The translations under genes were made by a program, and so were the position numbers. Positions 21,371 to 31,508 of a stretch of 64,000 nucleotides of DNA are shown one piece after another. The notes under the pieces are model-generated. The model saw only the letters and a program-made list of their open reading frames with translations, did not search any database and was not told where the DNA came from. The DNA is taken from contig CM070561.1 of assembly GCA_036346405.1 (NCBI GenBank), positions 7,851,441-7,915,440 on the forward strand. The letters run 5' to 3'. Positions within the stretch are counted from its first letter, which is position 1. Every line of letters starts with the position of its first letter. Origin of the DNA: Phyllostachys edulis. Its lineage: Eukaryota; Streptophyta; Magnoliopsida; Poales; Poaceae.

Positions 21371-22133
21371 TTTACTAACTACATGTTGGGGACACGCAGT
21401 CCTGCTCACAGCAACTCTCATCAATTTTACACCGTCGGCATGTAACATCCATTCACCTATGCAACTAGTGCAAGGGTCAGTACCGAAAATTTCTCATCTT
21501 TGAAGATTTAGTTGCAAGGTTTATATACGTATACCACCACCACAGCGAACTGCAATGGACCTTCTCCAGAAAGTCTAGGATATACGTTGGTTATGAGACA
21601 ACATCCATAATCAGGTATTTGGACCTTATGATGAGAGATTTGCATACTGCCCGATTCGCTGATAGTATATTAGATGAGGATAGTTTCCCATCATTAGGGG
21701 GAGGAAATCAACCCCTTGATGAAAATGTCGGGAAATAGAGAAGTCCAGAAGATAATTAAAGTCCAGAAGATAATTGAAATTCATGCACATAACCCGCGCA
21801 CTAGTGAAGCAAATAGAGAAGTCCAGAAGATAATTGAAGCTTAGAAGACAATTGCAGTCCAGAAGATAATTGATTCGCAAGCATTAGCGAATCAACTGCC
21901 TGACCACTTTAGTGATTTGAAGAGTGTGACCAAGTCGCATGTGCCTGCACGCAATGTACCAGAGAGGGTTGAAATACCGATGAAGGTATCCCTAATCCCG
22001 TCCTAAGGCCTCTGAAAGGACGAGAACTCTGGCCGCTCGAATCCGAAGTAACCGGGGACTCCTGGTGAAAAAGGATAAGAAGGACTTGACATAGCCGATC
22101 ACCGAAGTTCCCCAGAGCAAGAAAGGGAGCTAG

Positions 22134-22448
22134 TTGAGACCTGACAGTTGTATGGAACCTTCGGAACAAGACATACTAGAATTGAACATCCCCAAGAAGG
22201 GAGACATCAGCATAGATGTGCGCGCACACATCGGAGCTGAAAAACTAAAGGGACTTGCCCCTGTAATTGAAATCAGCGGTGAGCAAATAGAAGCATTAGA
22301 AGAATCGCCCCTTGAAGAAATAGCTATAAACTATGTGACCATGGGAGAATCTATGAATAAGACAACAGCCAATGTCGACATTGATTTTGCAAAGAAAATT
22401 ATCACAATCATCGATCTTGATCCAGAGCGTGAATCGCTTGCTGAATGA
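22134..22448 (+). pseudogene. Copia E integrase-RT linker
   Basis: A 104-codon acidic stretch (RAHIGAEKLKGLAPVIEISG, LEEIAINYVTMGESMNKTTA, IITIIDLDPERESLAE) lies between integrase and RT and matches the linker position. It has no catalytic motif. About 760 bp before it (21371-22133) hold only degenerate linker DNA, including short AGAAGATAATTGAAG-type repeats at about 21740-21870. Confidence 0.6.
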
Positions 22449-22505
22449 AAGAAAAGATTAGATTGAGAAGATTGAAAGAAAGCAATAGAAGCATAATTAT
22501 TATCT

Positions 22506-23260
22506 TTGAATAAAAGAAAGGTATTTGGGCCTGTAAGCCGTTCGTCTCCCTATGTGCACCCCGTAGGGCATAAGTGGGTATTTGTTCGAAAGAGAAATGC
22601 AAACAATGAAGTAAAGCAAGGTTTGTTGCATAAGGTTTCACTCAACATCCAGGAGTTGTTTATGAAGAAACCTATTCTCCGGTCATGGGCGGAACCACCC
22701 TTTAGATATTTAATCTTAATAGCAGTAAACTTGAAGTTAAAAGTGAAATTTATGGATGTGGTAACAGCAAACCTTTATGGAATATTGGATTCGGATATTT
22801 ATATGAAGATACCTGAATGTATCCCTGCCCCGAACCAAGACAGAGCAAATAGAAATTTGTACAATGTGAAACTCAGAAAGTCACTGTACGAAGTTAAGCA
22901 ATCAGACACGATGTGGTATAATCGCTTGAAGCGACTTTCTAGGCAAGAAAGGCTACACGAACAATGAGAATTATTCCTGTGTATTTATACGATGATCTCA
23001 GGATGGATTTTGTATAATCATATGTCGATGATCTGAATATCATCAGGACCCTAGAAGATATTAAGAAAGCAAGCACTTACCCAGAGTCGGAGTTCGAAAT
23101 GAAAGATTTCGGTAAAACCAAATATTGTCTAGGCTTGCAGCTTGAGCATACCCCTGAAGGGATTTTAGTACATCAATCAACCTATACTCAGAAAGTATTA
23201 GAAATGTTCGAATTTGAAAAGGCATACCCTTCGAAAGTGCCGATGGTCGGGAGATACTTG
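22506..23260 (+). pseudogene. Copia E reverse transcriptase fragments
   Basis: GHKWVFVRKRNANNEVKQGL begins the RT domain; KFMDVVTANLYGILDSDIYM and LYNVKLRKSLYEVKQSDTMW follow. After a frameshift at about 22960 comes SYVDDLNIIRTLED with the catalytic YVDD intact, then EFEMKDFGKTKYCLGLQLEH. A region around 22620-22700 that should encode KARLVAQGF is deleted or scrambled. The enzyme would copy element RNA into DNA; the copy is not functional. Confidence 0.8.
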
Positions 23261-24042
23261 CAGTAAGACAAGTACCCATTTAGACCTAGAGAAGAGAGGG
23301 AGGAAGTCCTGGGACTGGAATTCTCATACTTAAGTGCAATAGGAGCACTCATGTATTTAGTAAACTGTACTAGATCGGACATTGCATTTGCCGTGAACCT
23401 ACTAACAAGGTATAGTGCAGAACCTACCAAAGGCATTGGTAGGGGATAAAGGACATCTTTTGATATCTCCAAGGAAGCAAAAAACTGTTCTACAGAAAGA
23501 ACTAAGACACGAATATAAATGGCTATGCAAATGCCGGGTACCTATAGAATCTGCATACAGCCAAGTCGCAAACAAGTTATGTATTCCTATATAGTGGAAC
23601 TGCAATTTCATGGAAATCGTTTAAGAAGAGTCTTGTATCGACTTCGACGAACCACTCCGAAATAATAGCACTGTACGAGGCCTCACAAGAATGTGTTTGG
23701 CTTCAGCAAATGATTCACCATATCCAGCAGTCGTGTGGATTGAATACCGCGCAAACCCCCACTATTATCTATGAAGTTAATGTAGTTTGTGTTGCACAAG
23801 TGCAAATAGGTTATGTGAAGAATCATCTCATAAAGCATATCAACCACAAGTTCTTCTATGCTCATGAATTGAAAAAGATGGACAAGATTAAAGTACTGTA
23901 TACTAAGTCATGTGAAAATCTTGTAGATTTATTCACTAAGTCACTTCCAGCATCTAGCTTTGAAAGGTGCATATGTGGAATTGGAATGATGAGACTTAGA
24001 GAAGTGCAGAATTCAGGGGGAGAATCTTCACGAACTCATTAG
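23261..24042 (+). pseudogene. Copia E RNase H region
   Basis: Fragments include YLSAIGALMYLVNCTRSDIA with FAVNLLTRYSAEPTKG, then, after frameshifts, a tail in 23710-24042: HLIKHINHKFFYAHELKKMD, SCENLVDLFTKSLPASSFER and GIGMMRLREVQNSGGESS. The last block is the usual copia C-terminus just before the polypurine tract. Several stops separate the pieces. Confidence 0.75.
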
Positions 24043-24286
24043 TGAAACTTGATTACGAAGATCGAGTACCCAAAGAGTAAATCCTAGAGATTAAATGAAA
24101 TTGGGTGGATTGTACTCTTTTTCGTTTGACGAGTTTTCCTGAAGTTTCTCGGCTAATGTTTCTAATGAGGCAATTCGTGCAACGCAGCGGAACACATGTC
24201 ATGTACTCTTTCTCCAAATTTTTCCCACTGGGTTTTATGGAGTTTTGACGAGACATGAACATGTCAGATGAGTGTCCAAGGGGAAG

Positions 24287-24397
24287 TGTTAAGAAACCAG
24301 GCCTAGGCCAGAGAGTCCTAGCCCAGGTGGACTCCTCATCCATCCACTAGCCTATAAATAGAGGGTGTTATTCATTGTAAACAATTGATCGATTGAC
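24287..24397 (+). repeat. Copia E 3' LTR, truncated
   Basis: It starts TGTTAAGAAACCAGGCCTAG directly after the polypurine tract CCAAGGGGAAG and matches the 5' LTR up to GATCGATTGA, then switches to unrelated sequence. About 148 bp are missing. Confidence 0.85.
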
Positions 24398-24670
24398 GAC
24401 GGGCCACATGGTGGGTTGTCTGTGTATACAATCCTTACAAATTCTAGAGAAAAAAAAGAAGGGAAAACAATACAGGACAACGCATAGCAATGCTTCCTTG
24501 TGCGACCCAGCCGGATGTGTAGTGATGGATGGCGTACATCCATGGGCCGGTGCATGACAAAGCCTTGGAGCGTAGGTGCAGCCTCATGGCCCATGATAGG
24601 AGAGAGGGAGGACCACGACGAGATGAATTGGGCCAAGCAATAACATGGATTAAAGTAGTTTTCAAATAGA
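24398..24670. other. Unassigned DNA between copia E and the MULE
   Basis: No gene or repeat is recognised. It precedes the MULE terminus; its last nine bases (TCAAATAGA, 24662-24670) are a candidate MULE target duplication. Confidence 0.4.
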
Positions 24671-24936
24671 GGATTTTTTTTTAAAAAATAATCTATTTTT
24701 TATTCGGAATTACAGAAATAATACCACTTAAAATTTTTTTACAGAAATAATCTCAAGTCGCCGTACGGTTGGGCGACTCGGTCAAGTCGCCCAACCGCCG
24801 TGCGACAAATCTCCAAGTCGCGCAATGGAAGGGCGACTAGACATAGTCGCCAAACTGGTATGCAACATGTGTTGGAATCGCCCAGGAGTTGGGTGACTTA
24901 TGTAAAGTCGCCTAACCACTGGGCGATTTTAGCTAA
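24671..24936 (+). repeat. MULE left terminal inverted repeat
   Basis: GGATTTTTTTTTAAAAAATA and TCTCAAGTCGCCGTACGG, then CGTGCGACAAATCTCCAAGT recur in reverse complement at the right end. The inner part is built of repeated AGTCGCC and GGCGACT motifs. The left copy has about 25 extra bases (GGTTGGGCGACTCGGTC region) relative to the right. Confidence 0.88.
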
Positions 24937-25340
24937 TAAACCTCCTTTCGTGCAAATCCAATTGGAAGAATTGTGTTAAAATAGATATTACATTTTGTAG
25001 GTATTACATTTAGCAAATCGTATTGTATGATGTTATTTTTTTAAAATGATAAAAGTGTGGTGACAACGTTGGTTAGTCTGTTTGTTATTTTGTAGAATAT
25101 CAAGGGTATGAAATTTGTCAGACTCGTAATAACATTTTATGATCGTCGTATATTGTTGTAGTGCGCTAAATTTCTATAGAATTTTGTGAGGACGATTGAG
25201 ATAGTAATGAGTTGTAAGTAGAAAGGTAAGTGATATTACGATGCGCCAGGGAATAACACGGGGCGACAGGTGGCTGGAGGCACCATTTTTTTTTGTGGAT
25301 TCATAACCTTTGACACTCAGCTGAAGTCATATCTTGCTTT

Positions 25341-25740
25341 GCAGAGTGCTGTCTTATCGGTCTGAAAAGCTGGCGAGGCAGAGTGTTGTCACGTCTTTCT
25401 TTGCAGAGTCATGTATTTTCGTTCTGAAAGGTTGGTGAGGCAAAGTGTTGTCACGTCTTTCTTTGCAGAATCATGTCTTTTCGTTCTGAAAAGCTGGCGA
25501 GGCGGTCAGGGTTGTCACTGTGCAAAGCTATCCTGTCTTGTCTTGTCACTGCGCATGGCTGTCTCCTTTGGCCTTGTCACTGCGCAAAGCTGCTCTGTGT
25601 GGTCTTGTCACTGCGCAAAAGCTGCCCCGTCCGGTCTTGTCACTGCGCAAGGCTGTCTCTTTTGGTGTTATCACTGCGCAAAGTTGCCCCGTTTGGTCTT
25701 ATCTCTGCGCAAAGCAGCCAGCCCCGTCAGGTCTTGTCAT
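25341..25740. repeat. Two tandem repeat families in the MULE left arm
   Basis: From about 25355 to 25505 a unit of about 62 bp (TCGTTCTGAAAAGCTGGCGA ... CGTCTTTCTTTGCAGAGTC) repeats about 2.5 times. From about 25510 to 25740 a unit of 30-35 bp built on TTGTCACTGCGCAAAGCTG repeats about seven times with drift. The array stops about 40 bp before the GRF gene's TATA box. Long open frames across it are by-products of the periodicity. Confidence 0.8.
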
Positions 25741-25780
25741 CTACAACCTAACATATTACCCGCTTTGTTAGCCCCGTGGG

Positions 25781-25790
25781 CTATAAAATG
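25781..25790 (+). promoter_or_regulatory. TATA box of the GRF zinc-finger gene
   Basis: CTATAAAATG lies 85 bp upstream of the ATG at 25867, a normal distance for a plant core promoter with a short leader. It follows the tandem repeat array. Confidence 0.6.
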
Positions 25791-25866
25791 TCGCCCACGC
25801 CCGTATGACCACTTGACCCTTCAAACCGTAGGAAGAAGAACCTTCTCCGTCATATACTAACATACC

Positions 25867-26471
25867 ATGGCAGACGCCCAGGGACCAGTCCAACCGGGGT
25901 CGCCGAAGCAAGAGCTTCCCCTCGAAAGGATGGAGAACTTCAGCCCTAACAACCGGTTGATGCCGAACAAGCGTGCTCAACCGGTATGGCTGAAATGCGG
26001 ACACGGGGAGGACGCTGTCGTGCAGGTCATAGACGGCCCTTTCGATGGCGGACGACGTTTCTTCCGATGCCCATACTCTGGGGTAAATAGTTTTGTTCAT
26101 ATTACTACTAATACATCCTCCATGCTAACCGTCCCTTGCAGCAGATGGCGAAATGCAACTTTGTGCGCTGGATCGATCCTCCCCATGAACGACATGTTCT
26201 GATGTACGTGGATGCATTGTGGAACCGAATCTTTGAGCTGGAGGTGCGAATTGACGATCTCAACGAGCAAAATGATGACCTCCGCCAACAGATGCAGCGC
26301 GAGAGGGGCAACGAGGAGGTCGTGAACATAGGAAGTTCCTATGATCCCACATGCTACTGTGCCAACCCTAGCTATATATGTGCGTGCCACTACAACGACG
26401 GCCAGCCACGTCCGAGGCGCCCAATTGAACAACACTCTATGTGGGTAATGCGAGGCACCTTCTATCATTAG
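25867..26471 (+). CDS. GRF zinc-finger protein gene, two exons
   Basis: Exon 1 is 25867-26082 and exon 2 is 26142-26471, joined over a 59-bp intron with GT (26083) and CAG (26139-26141) ends in phase 0. The predicted product is 181 residues with no internal stop. Residues 42-84 form a GRF-type zinc finger: LKCGHGEDAVV, GGRRFFRCP, then CNFVRWIDPP, with candidate ligands Cys44, His46, Cys68 and Cys77. The intron splits the finger, and splicing restores it. A coiled-coil-like helix follows (ALWNRIFELEVRIDDLNEQN, about 95-125), then a Cys-rich tail (CYCANPSYICAC). The ATG context ACCATGG is good. GRF fingers bind nucleic acid in known proteins; the role here, perhaps a transposition accessory or TIR-binding protein, is inference. 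Confidence 0.78.
26083..26141 (+). other. Predicted intron in the GRF gene
   Basis: GTAAATAG at the 5' end and a pyrimidine-containing CCCTTGCAG at the 3' end bound 59 bp. Reading through it instead would destroy the zinc finger. The length is short for a plant intron, so the splice should be tested. Confidence 0.65.
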
Positions 26472-26811
26472 GCACGGGCGGAGAAGCTCACAAGAAAGGG
26501 AAAATGGCCCCGGTCCACGCAGTAGGTCAGACCATTCCGTACTAGTTCCCGGAAGGTCTAATTTATTTTCTGTCAAAAAGGCGCATATGTATTGTAGGAG
26601 TAGCTTCTGTTTGTTGCATCGTGCATGATGTTGTTTGTTATGCACGTAACCAAACCCTGTGCGCCATGTTATTCCAAGCTTTATTATGAAGTCTATTTTA
26701 ATTTAGAACTTTCAATCTCGTCGTCTTTTCACATTCAATTCTTCGCATAGTAAGGCATCCAACAACATGAAAAAAAGAGTTCATAATTTGCAATTAAGCT
26801 ATCCGCTAGAA
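26472..26811. other. Convergent 3' region between the two MULE genes
   Basis: This holds the 3' flank of the GRF gene and of the transposase pseudogene. It is AT-rich with no further ORF of note. Confidence 0.5.
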
Positions 26812-28833
26812 TTAAGACGAGATATTGACACTACAAATAAAGTTAAAGTTGCGAATTAAGCTATCGTGCAGTAAGGACCACTTCTCCAATGGCTCGGCCT
26901 CAATCCAATGAGAGAAGCACCCAATGTCCCTTGAGGTCCTCCGCGTCAAATGGGGAGGGTCGAGCTCCCGTAGTGGTGTAAGGCGCTCGGGCTGTGCCGC
27001 CTCAGGAATGAGGAGATGCTTGTTCCTCTCGACGACATGCTTCCTGGTGTGCTCGTCCAACATCTGCCACAACACATCAAATTTACGCTGTTGGTTTTGT
27101 ATAGCAAGCCTCTTGAACAGCTTCATCAACGATTGCTGCCTGAACTGTTTGAAGAAGTTGGCCCCGAGATGGCGAATGCACCATCTGTTCCTTAGGTCTG
27201 GCTAGGAGAGCAGCTCATCGGGGTCTTGCTGAAGTTGTTGGTTGGCCTTCATCATCCCGGGGTAGCGATCATGGATTATGCAGACATTAGGACGTGCCCC
27301 AACTACTCCCACCTTCAGATGTCTAAGGAACTACAACCAGCTGTCGAAATTCTCACTTTCAACGAAAGCGATAGCTAAGGGCAGAATCTGATTGTTGCCA
27401 TCAATGCCAATTGCTGTTAGGATCATGCCCTTGTATTTCCCAGTTAGAAATGTCCCGTCCACTAAGATCATGGGTAACATGTGTCTGAATGCATTGATGC
27501 AGGGACCGAATGCTAAGAAGGTCCTCTGCAATACCGTAAAACCTAGCGGCGGTCTTTTGGATGGCTGGTCCTTCACAGCAATCTATGTGCCTGGGTTCCT
27601 GTCCTGCAGCACCTGGAGCATACGAGGAAGGTTGTTGTAAGATGCCTCGAAAGAATCGAACTTCCTTTCCAAAGCCTTCTGCTTAGCACGCTATGCCTTC
27701 GCGTAACTAATCTTGTACTTGAATTTCTGCTCGATAGCCACCATGATGTGCTTAGCCTCTAGGTCCGTCTTCTTCACTATCTCTTCGTACATCACATTGG
27801 CTACGAAGGTGGACGTCAGGTTGCGATGCCTCGGCAAAACACTACTGAGCAAGCAGGAGTGCCCCTCCACCTTCGAGACAATCCAGTGAGTCTCGTACTT
27901 GGATCTCCTTGTGTGCATACACCAAGGACACCCAGCCTGCTCGCATACCACGGTGTATTGCTCCTAGCTGGATTTGAGTACACGAAACGGCCATTGCATA
28001 GACAAGGCCCACAGCTTAATGGCATCCTGTAGTGATCCCTTGTCAGCAAACATTGCACGAAGCCGAACCTTCGTCCCATGGTACTCCCACGGTGATTCGT
28101 GCTCGTCGTGCACAGTAAGACCCTCAACGTCCACCCTATTCCATCCCTGCGGGATGAGACCTTTGTCCTCCTCGGAAGAGTCATCATCATCCTCTTCTAA
28201 AGCTTCCTCCTCCGCTTGAGCTGTCAAGTCATCAATCTCCATCTGACGTACTATGCTGTCGACATGCTCCCCTAAATCTGCCTGGGGACTGGCCTGAGTG
28301 TGCGGTGCACGATATTCCTCTTCTGCCTCCTCAACGTCGGCCACCTAATCCTCTTCTGCCTCCTCAACGTCGGCCACCTCGTCCTCTTCTGCCTCCACAC
28401 CATCGGCCACCGCGTCTTCTTCGTGAACCACACGCTCCGCGTTCGAGCTGCTCCCACCAACCCGACGGTAGCTGTCGGAAGGGCCTCCGAGGACTACCTT
28501 CGGACATGGCTGCACGAGTAGCACGCACTCGTAGCCAAGGCGCCTACAACCTTCCAGAAATCCCTTCCATGCAACCGTGCGCATCACTCTGCTCAACTCC
28601 CACCGAATGTGCGTGGGAGACCGACTCCAAACCCCTTGTATGACGACACTCCACACCTCGGGGTCCAAGGAGAAGCTTCTGGTGAGTCAGTGTAGGACAT
28701 CTCCGATTTGGGTATTCTCCAGGTTCGGGTGTACCAAAGTGACTTGCTGGAAATCACTTAGGTCAACACCGTACGGATCTTCACGAACCGTACCAACACC
28801 GTAATACACTTTCAATCTTGTGGGCTCCGACAT
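26812..28833 (-). pseudogene. MULE transposase, one frame with seven stops
   Basis: From ATG at 28833 (MSEPTRLKVYYGVGTVREDP) one frame runs to 26812 without a frameshift. Stops are at 28687-28689 (TGA), 28345, 27964, 27691, 27583, 27331 and 27202 (all TAG). The N-terminus has VDLSDFQQVTLVHPN and DPEVWSVVIQGVW, then an acidic stretch in three repeats of about 33 bp (28320-28420). A MuDR-type zinc-binding block follows (CEQAGCPWCMHTRRSKYETH). The DDE region shows LPMILVDGTFLTGKYKGMIL (first Asp) and NVCIIHDRYPGMMKANQQLQ (second Asp), then NRWCIRHLGANFFKQF and LMKLFKRLAIQNQQRKFDVL. The frame ends in SLLHDSLIRNFNF, so the C-terminal part with the SWIM finger appears lost. It is non-functional as it stands. 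Confidence 0.85.
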
Positions 28834-29244
28834 GACTGATTTATCACTGCAAATATTACAAACATTGCAACCATTGATTTCTCGCCATACATTCCCCATA
28901 TACGTGCTAAACAAACAAGTAGCTACACGTCGCCAATATTCGGCCGAGAATAAGAACAAACAAGAGTATTACCTTCACGCGGAGACCCGCTCTTCGTATC
29001 AACGAGCTTCATTCGTCTTTCTCTTTCACGTCTCGAGCTCCCCTCCTCCCAAACCGCCCTCTCCCGAGCTCTACTCCTCCCCTTGTGTACCTCTCCTAAG
29101 CTCCTCTCCTCCTCTTGTCTCCCTCTCTCGAGCTCCTCTGCTTCTCCCTCTCCTTGCCTTCTCCCCTTTTTCTCCTCTCCCTATCTGCTATCCTTGTCTG
29201 CTGAGAGAAATGGTTACTGTTCGGTCGCGCGCGAGTTTTAATAA
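28834..29244 (-). other. MULE transposase upstream region
   Basis: Upstream of the ATG the minus strand reads TTTGTAATATTTGCAG, a plausible 3' splice site of a 5' leader intron. Beyond is a pyrimidine-rich plus-strand tract (about 29025-29200). Frames here are low-complexity. Confidence 0.45.
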
Positions 29245-29504
29245 ACAACCCAAGTCGCCATACGGTTGGGCGAATAGTGTGCGGCTTCGGAGCTAGTCGC
29301 TCCACTGTGTGGTGACTACATAAAAGTCGTCGTTCCATTAGGCGACTATGCTTCAAACCATTAAATCGTCCTTCTATTGCACGACTTGGAGATTTGTCGC
29401 ACGGCGGTTGTGTACGGCGACTCGAGATTATTTCTATAAAAAAATTAAGCGGTATTATTTTTGTAATTTCAAATAAAAAATAGATTATTTTTTAAAAAAA
29501 TTCC
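29245..29504 (-). repeat. MULE right terminal inverted repeat
   Basis: On the minus strand it starts GGAATTTTTTTAAAAAATAA and continues with TCTCGAGTCGCCGTAC and CGTGCGACAAATCTCCAAGT, matching the left TIR. It holds repeated GTCGCC motifs. Confidence 0.88.
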
Positions 29505-30287
29505 AAATCGAGTGTGCATTTGCAAGCCAAATTCTTTTGGGAAAGCACGAGGTGCCACTGAATAACTATATATTTCACAATATGCTATGTATTGTGAGGC
29601 TATCCGTGAAACACTACTAACAGATTATCTGTGAGATATCGATAACATATTATAATAATTTGGAGTTATTCGGTAGGATACAACGAATAGCCTATTTTTA
29701 TACATTATCCGCATCTAGTCCGATTGGTATGGAACTGGTGGCTGAATGACCCTGCAAGTACACGTATCCTTGGCAGCACTTTTTTTCGAAATGGATAAGA
29801 GCACGATCTCCACAAGATTTGACGGAAACCATCATTTCTCAGAATCTTAAGTACAATTTGATTCAACCAAATTGTGATAGTGATCTGCGTACCTCTTTGT
29901 CGCCGCTCGATCTATCTACTTACCGCATTTAGGGGAACCCTTTTATATAATGTAGGTCACCATTGTAGAGCGTTTTCTCTCCTCTTTGCCTTCTACTTTT
30001 AATGTTCCCTTGATTAGAGAACGGAGATTATTTTCAAATGTGTACTGTGAGCTCTGCTTGTCTCTTCTCACGAGTGAAAGGAGACTGCGTATGCATTATC
30101 AGTTACTCATGCAGATGAATCGGTTCGTCAGAAGAATTGAAGACCATCAGAAGAATTAAAGACCAACGAAACTGACGAACCACTCTGCAGCACTAGCAAT
30201 CCACTACATGAATGAATTAAATATCCATTCACTTGCCGCAGCCTTTGCTTCCTGCATGCACGTTGCTGAGTACATTATTAGCGTAGG
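29505..30287. other. Unassigned non-coding DNA
   Basis: AT-rich sequence with no recognisable gene. The repeated AGAAGAATTGAAGACCA / AGAAGAATTAAAGACCA pair at 30131-30166 is a small local duplication. Confidence 0.35.
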
Positions 30288-30530
30288 GTGCGTTTGGTTT
30301 AGTGAATCCATGTGAATGAGATGAGATGGTATAGGATAGATAGAATGATCGTACAGGATAGATAGAATGATCCTGTATAGGATGGTACAAGTATTGTGTT
30401 TGACTAGTGGGATGATATAATACATGATTTTGTTTAGTTGCTTGAATGAGATGGTATATGATGGTTTAAGATGGTGTTTGATTAGAGGGATAAAGTTGAA
30501 TAAGTTGTGTTTGGTTACCTCCTCTATTGC
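30288..30530. repeat. Possible MITE remnant
   Basis: GGGTGCGTTTGGTTTAGTGA and later GTGTTTGGTT, together with GATGAGATGGTATAGGAT, resemble the ends of common grass MITEs. GGATAGATAGAATGATC is tandemly doubled at 30337-30378. I could not find the second terminal inverted repeat or target duplication. Confidence 0.35.
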
Positions 30531-31508
30531 TCCCTGTGAAATTACCTCCTTCTGGGCCCACCTGTCATGGAATCATCTCCACACACACAAGAGAGAACAG
30601 AGAGATACAGATAGAAGAGAAGAACAGAGGAGGGGCACGGCGGTGGCATGGCTTGCTCGCCGGTGACGGTAGGATGACGGGGAGTCCGTGTTGACCTCAA
30701 AAATGGGTTGCGGGAGGGATGAGGGAGCTACGGGAGGCGGCATGCGGCGCCTCGTGTCATTACCCCAGGGGTAATCACACTTAGGCATACAGATTACTAT
30801 TCGTTTGCTCAGTAGAACACTGCTCGAATGAATAGTAAGCCTTCACCAGAGTTAGCACAGCAGAACAATAAGATAGAAACTATTCTTTATTACAACAGTA
30901 GTTACACAAGACTAAGGTTCTGGATATGGTTATTTAATTACAAAGGGGTAATACATTCCAACGCTTACTTGCTAGGTCCCTCCAGCGGTCCACTTGTCCC
31001 ACAAGTCAAATAGGGCATCCACCTCGTCATACTCCTCGTAACCAACGCTCTCGTCACCAGTGACCTCCTCGGTAGCTGCAAATCCCTCATCCCAGTCGGG
31101 ATAACTCCCGGCCGGACTAGGATTTAAGAAAAGGGAGAGATAGCAAGAGTGTACTAGTGTACTCAGCAAACATGTAATAACAAAATACACCCGATGACTC
31201 TACCTCTTGTCCTTATCATATTCCTACCTCCTCTCTTGTTCTGAAAAAAGCCATCAAGATTTAGGTTGCAATTTTAATTCTGAAAAGTCTACTTGTTACC
31301 TGGTAAGAAGATAAACCCCCAGAGGATTACCGCAACCTCCAATCCAGGAGACATGCATGAATTTATGATTTTATTTAGCACTGCGTAGGCTTGTACCACT
31401 TTACCCATAGCTACTCTGAGCTCTAATGACTCCGGGCCTCCCGCATTTTCTTTGATGCGGTTTTGAGATCAGAATATAGAATATTTTCCAGGTTACGTAT
31501 TTATGTCT
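30531..31508 (-). repeat. Probable gypsy LTR remnant
   Basis: On the minus strand 31190-30972 gives a short acidic frame (VTGDESVGYEEYDEVDALFD) followed by a transcript-end-like AATAAAG region. Short frames of this kind are, to my recollection, found inside long gypsy LTRs of grasses. No LTR termini could be fixed. The part at 30531-30780 is GC-rich and non-coding. Assignment is tentative. Confidence 0.3.

Larger units (their letters stand above)
17951..24397 (+). mobile_element. Copia E: decayed Ty1/copia element
   Basis: A 5' LTR (17951-18209), primer-binding site (18210-18222), leader, fragments of gag, protease, integrase, RT and RNase H, polypurine tract (24278-24286) and a truncated 3' LTR (24287-24397) follow in order on the plus strand. 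The polyprotein is broken by many stops and frameshifts, and two catalytic aspartates are changed. The 3' LTR stops about 111 bp in, so no target duplication can be seen. Confidence 0.87.
24671..29504 (-). mobile_element. Mutator-like element with transposase and GRF zinc-finger genes
   Basis: Long terminal inverted repeats of about 230-265 bp (24671-24936 and 29245-29504) enclose a MULE transposase pseudogene (minus, 28833-26812) and a two-exon GRF zinc-finger gene (plus, 25867-26471). The genes start near opposite ends and converge, as in maize MuDR. A 9-bp target duplication is suggested by TCAAATAGA (24662-24670) and CCAAATCGA (29503-29511), 7 of 9 matching; this overlaps the two last TIR bases, so the exact right edge is uncertain. 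The assignment rests on TIRs, transposase motifs and gene order. Confidence 0.88.

Noticed and set aside
24398..24670. Continuation of the copia E 3' LTR
   Set aside because: Identity with the 5' LTR stops sharply after GATCGATTGA; the following bases do not match any part of it.
25411..25860. A 149-codon protein rich in SCHCAK repeats
   Set aside because: It is a translation of the tandem array before the GRF gene; all three frames read periodically and the promoter lies downstream.
26812..28833. Recoding of TAG as an amino acid in the MULE transposase
   Set aside because: Six TAG codons in one frame invite the idea, but the element also has a TGA, lacks its C-terminus, and plant nuclear genes do not reassign TAG. 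Mutational decay explains it better.
26812..28833. All MULE stops due to CHG methylation at CAG
   Set aside because: Several stops sit where Trp (TGG) is expected and the neighbouring bases do not all give a CHG site, so a CHG-only explanation fails.
30288..30800. A complete Tourist- or hAT-like MITE
   Set aside because: Only one terminus resembles a MITE end; no inverted partner or target duplication could be found.
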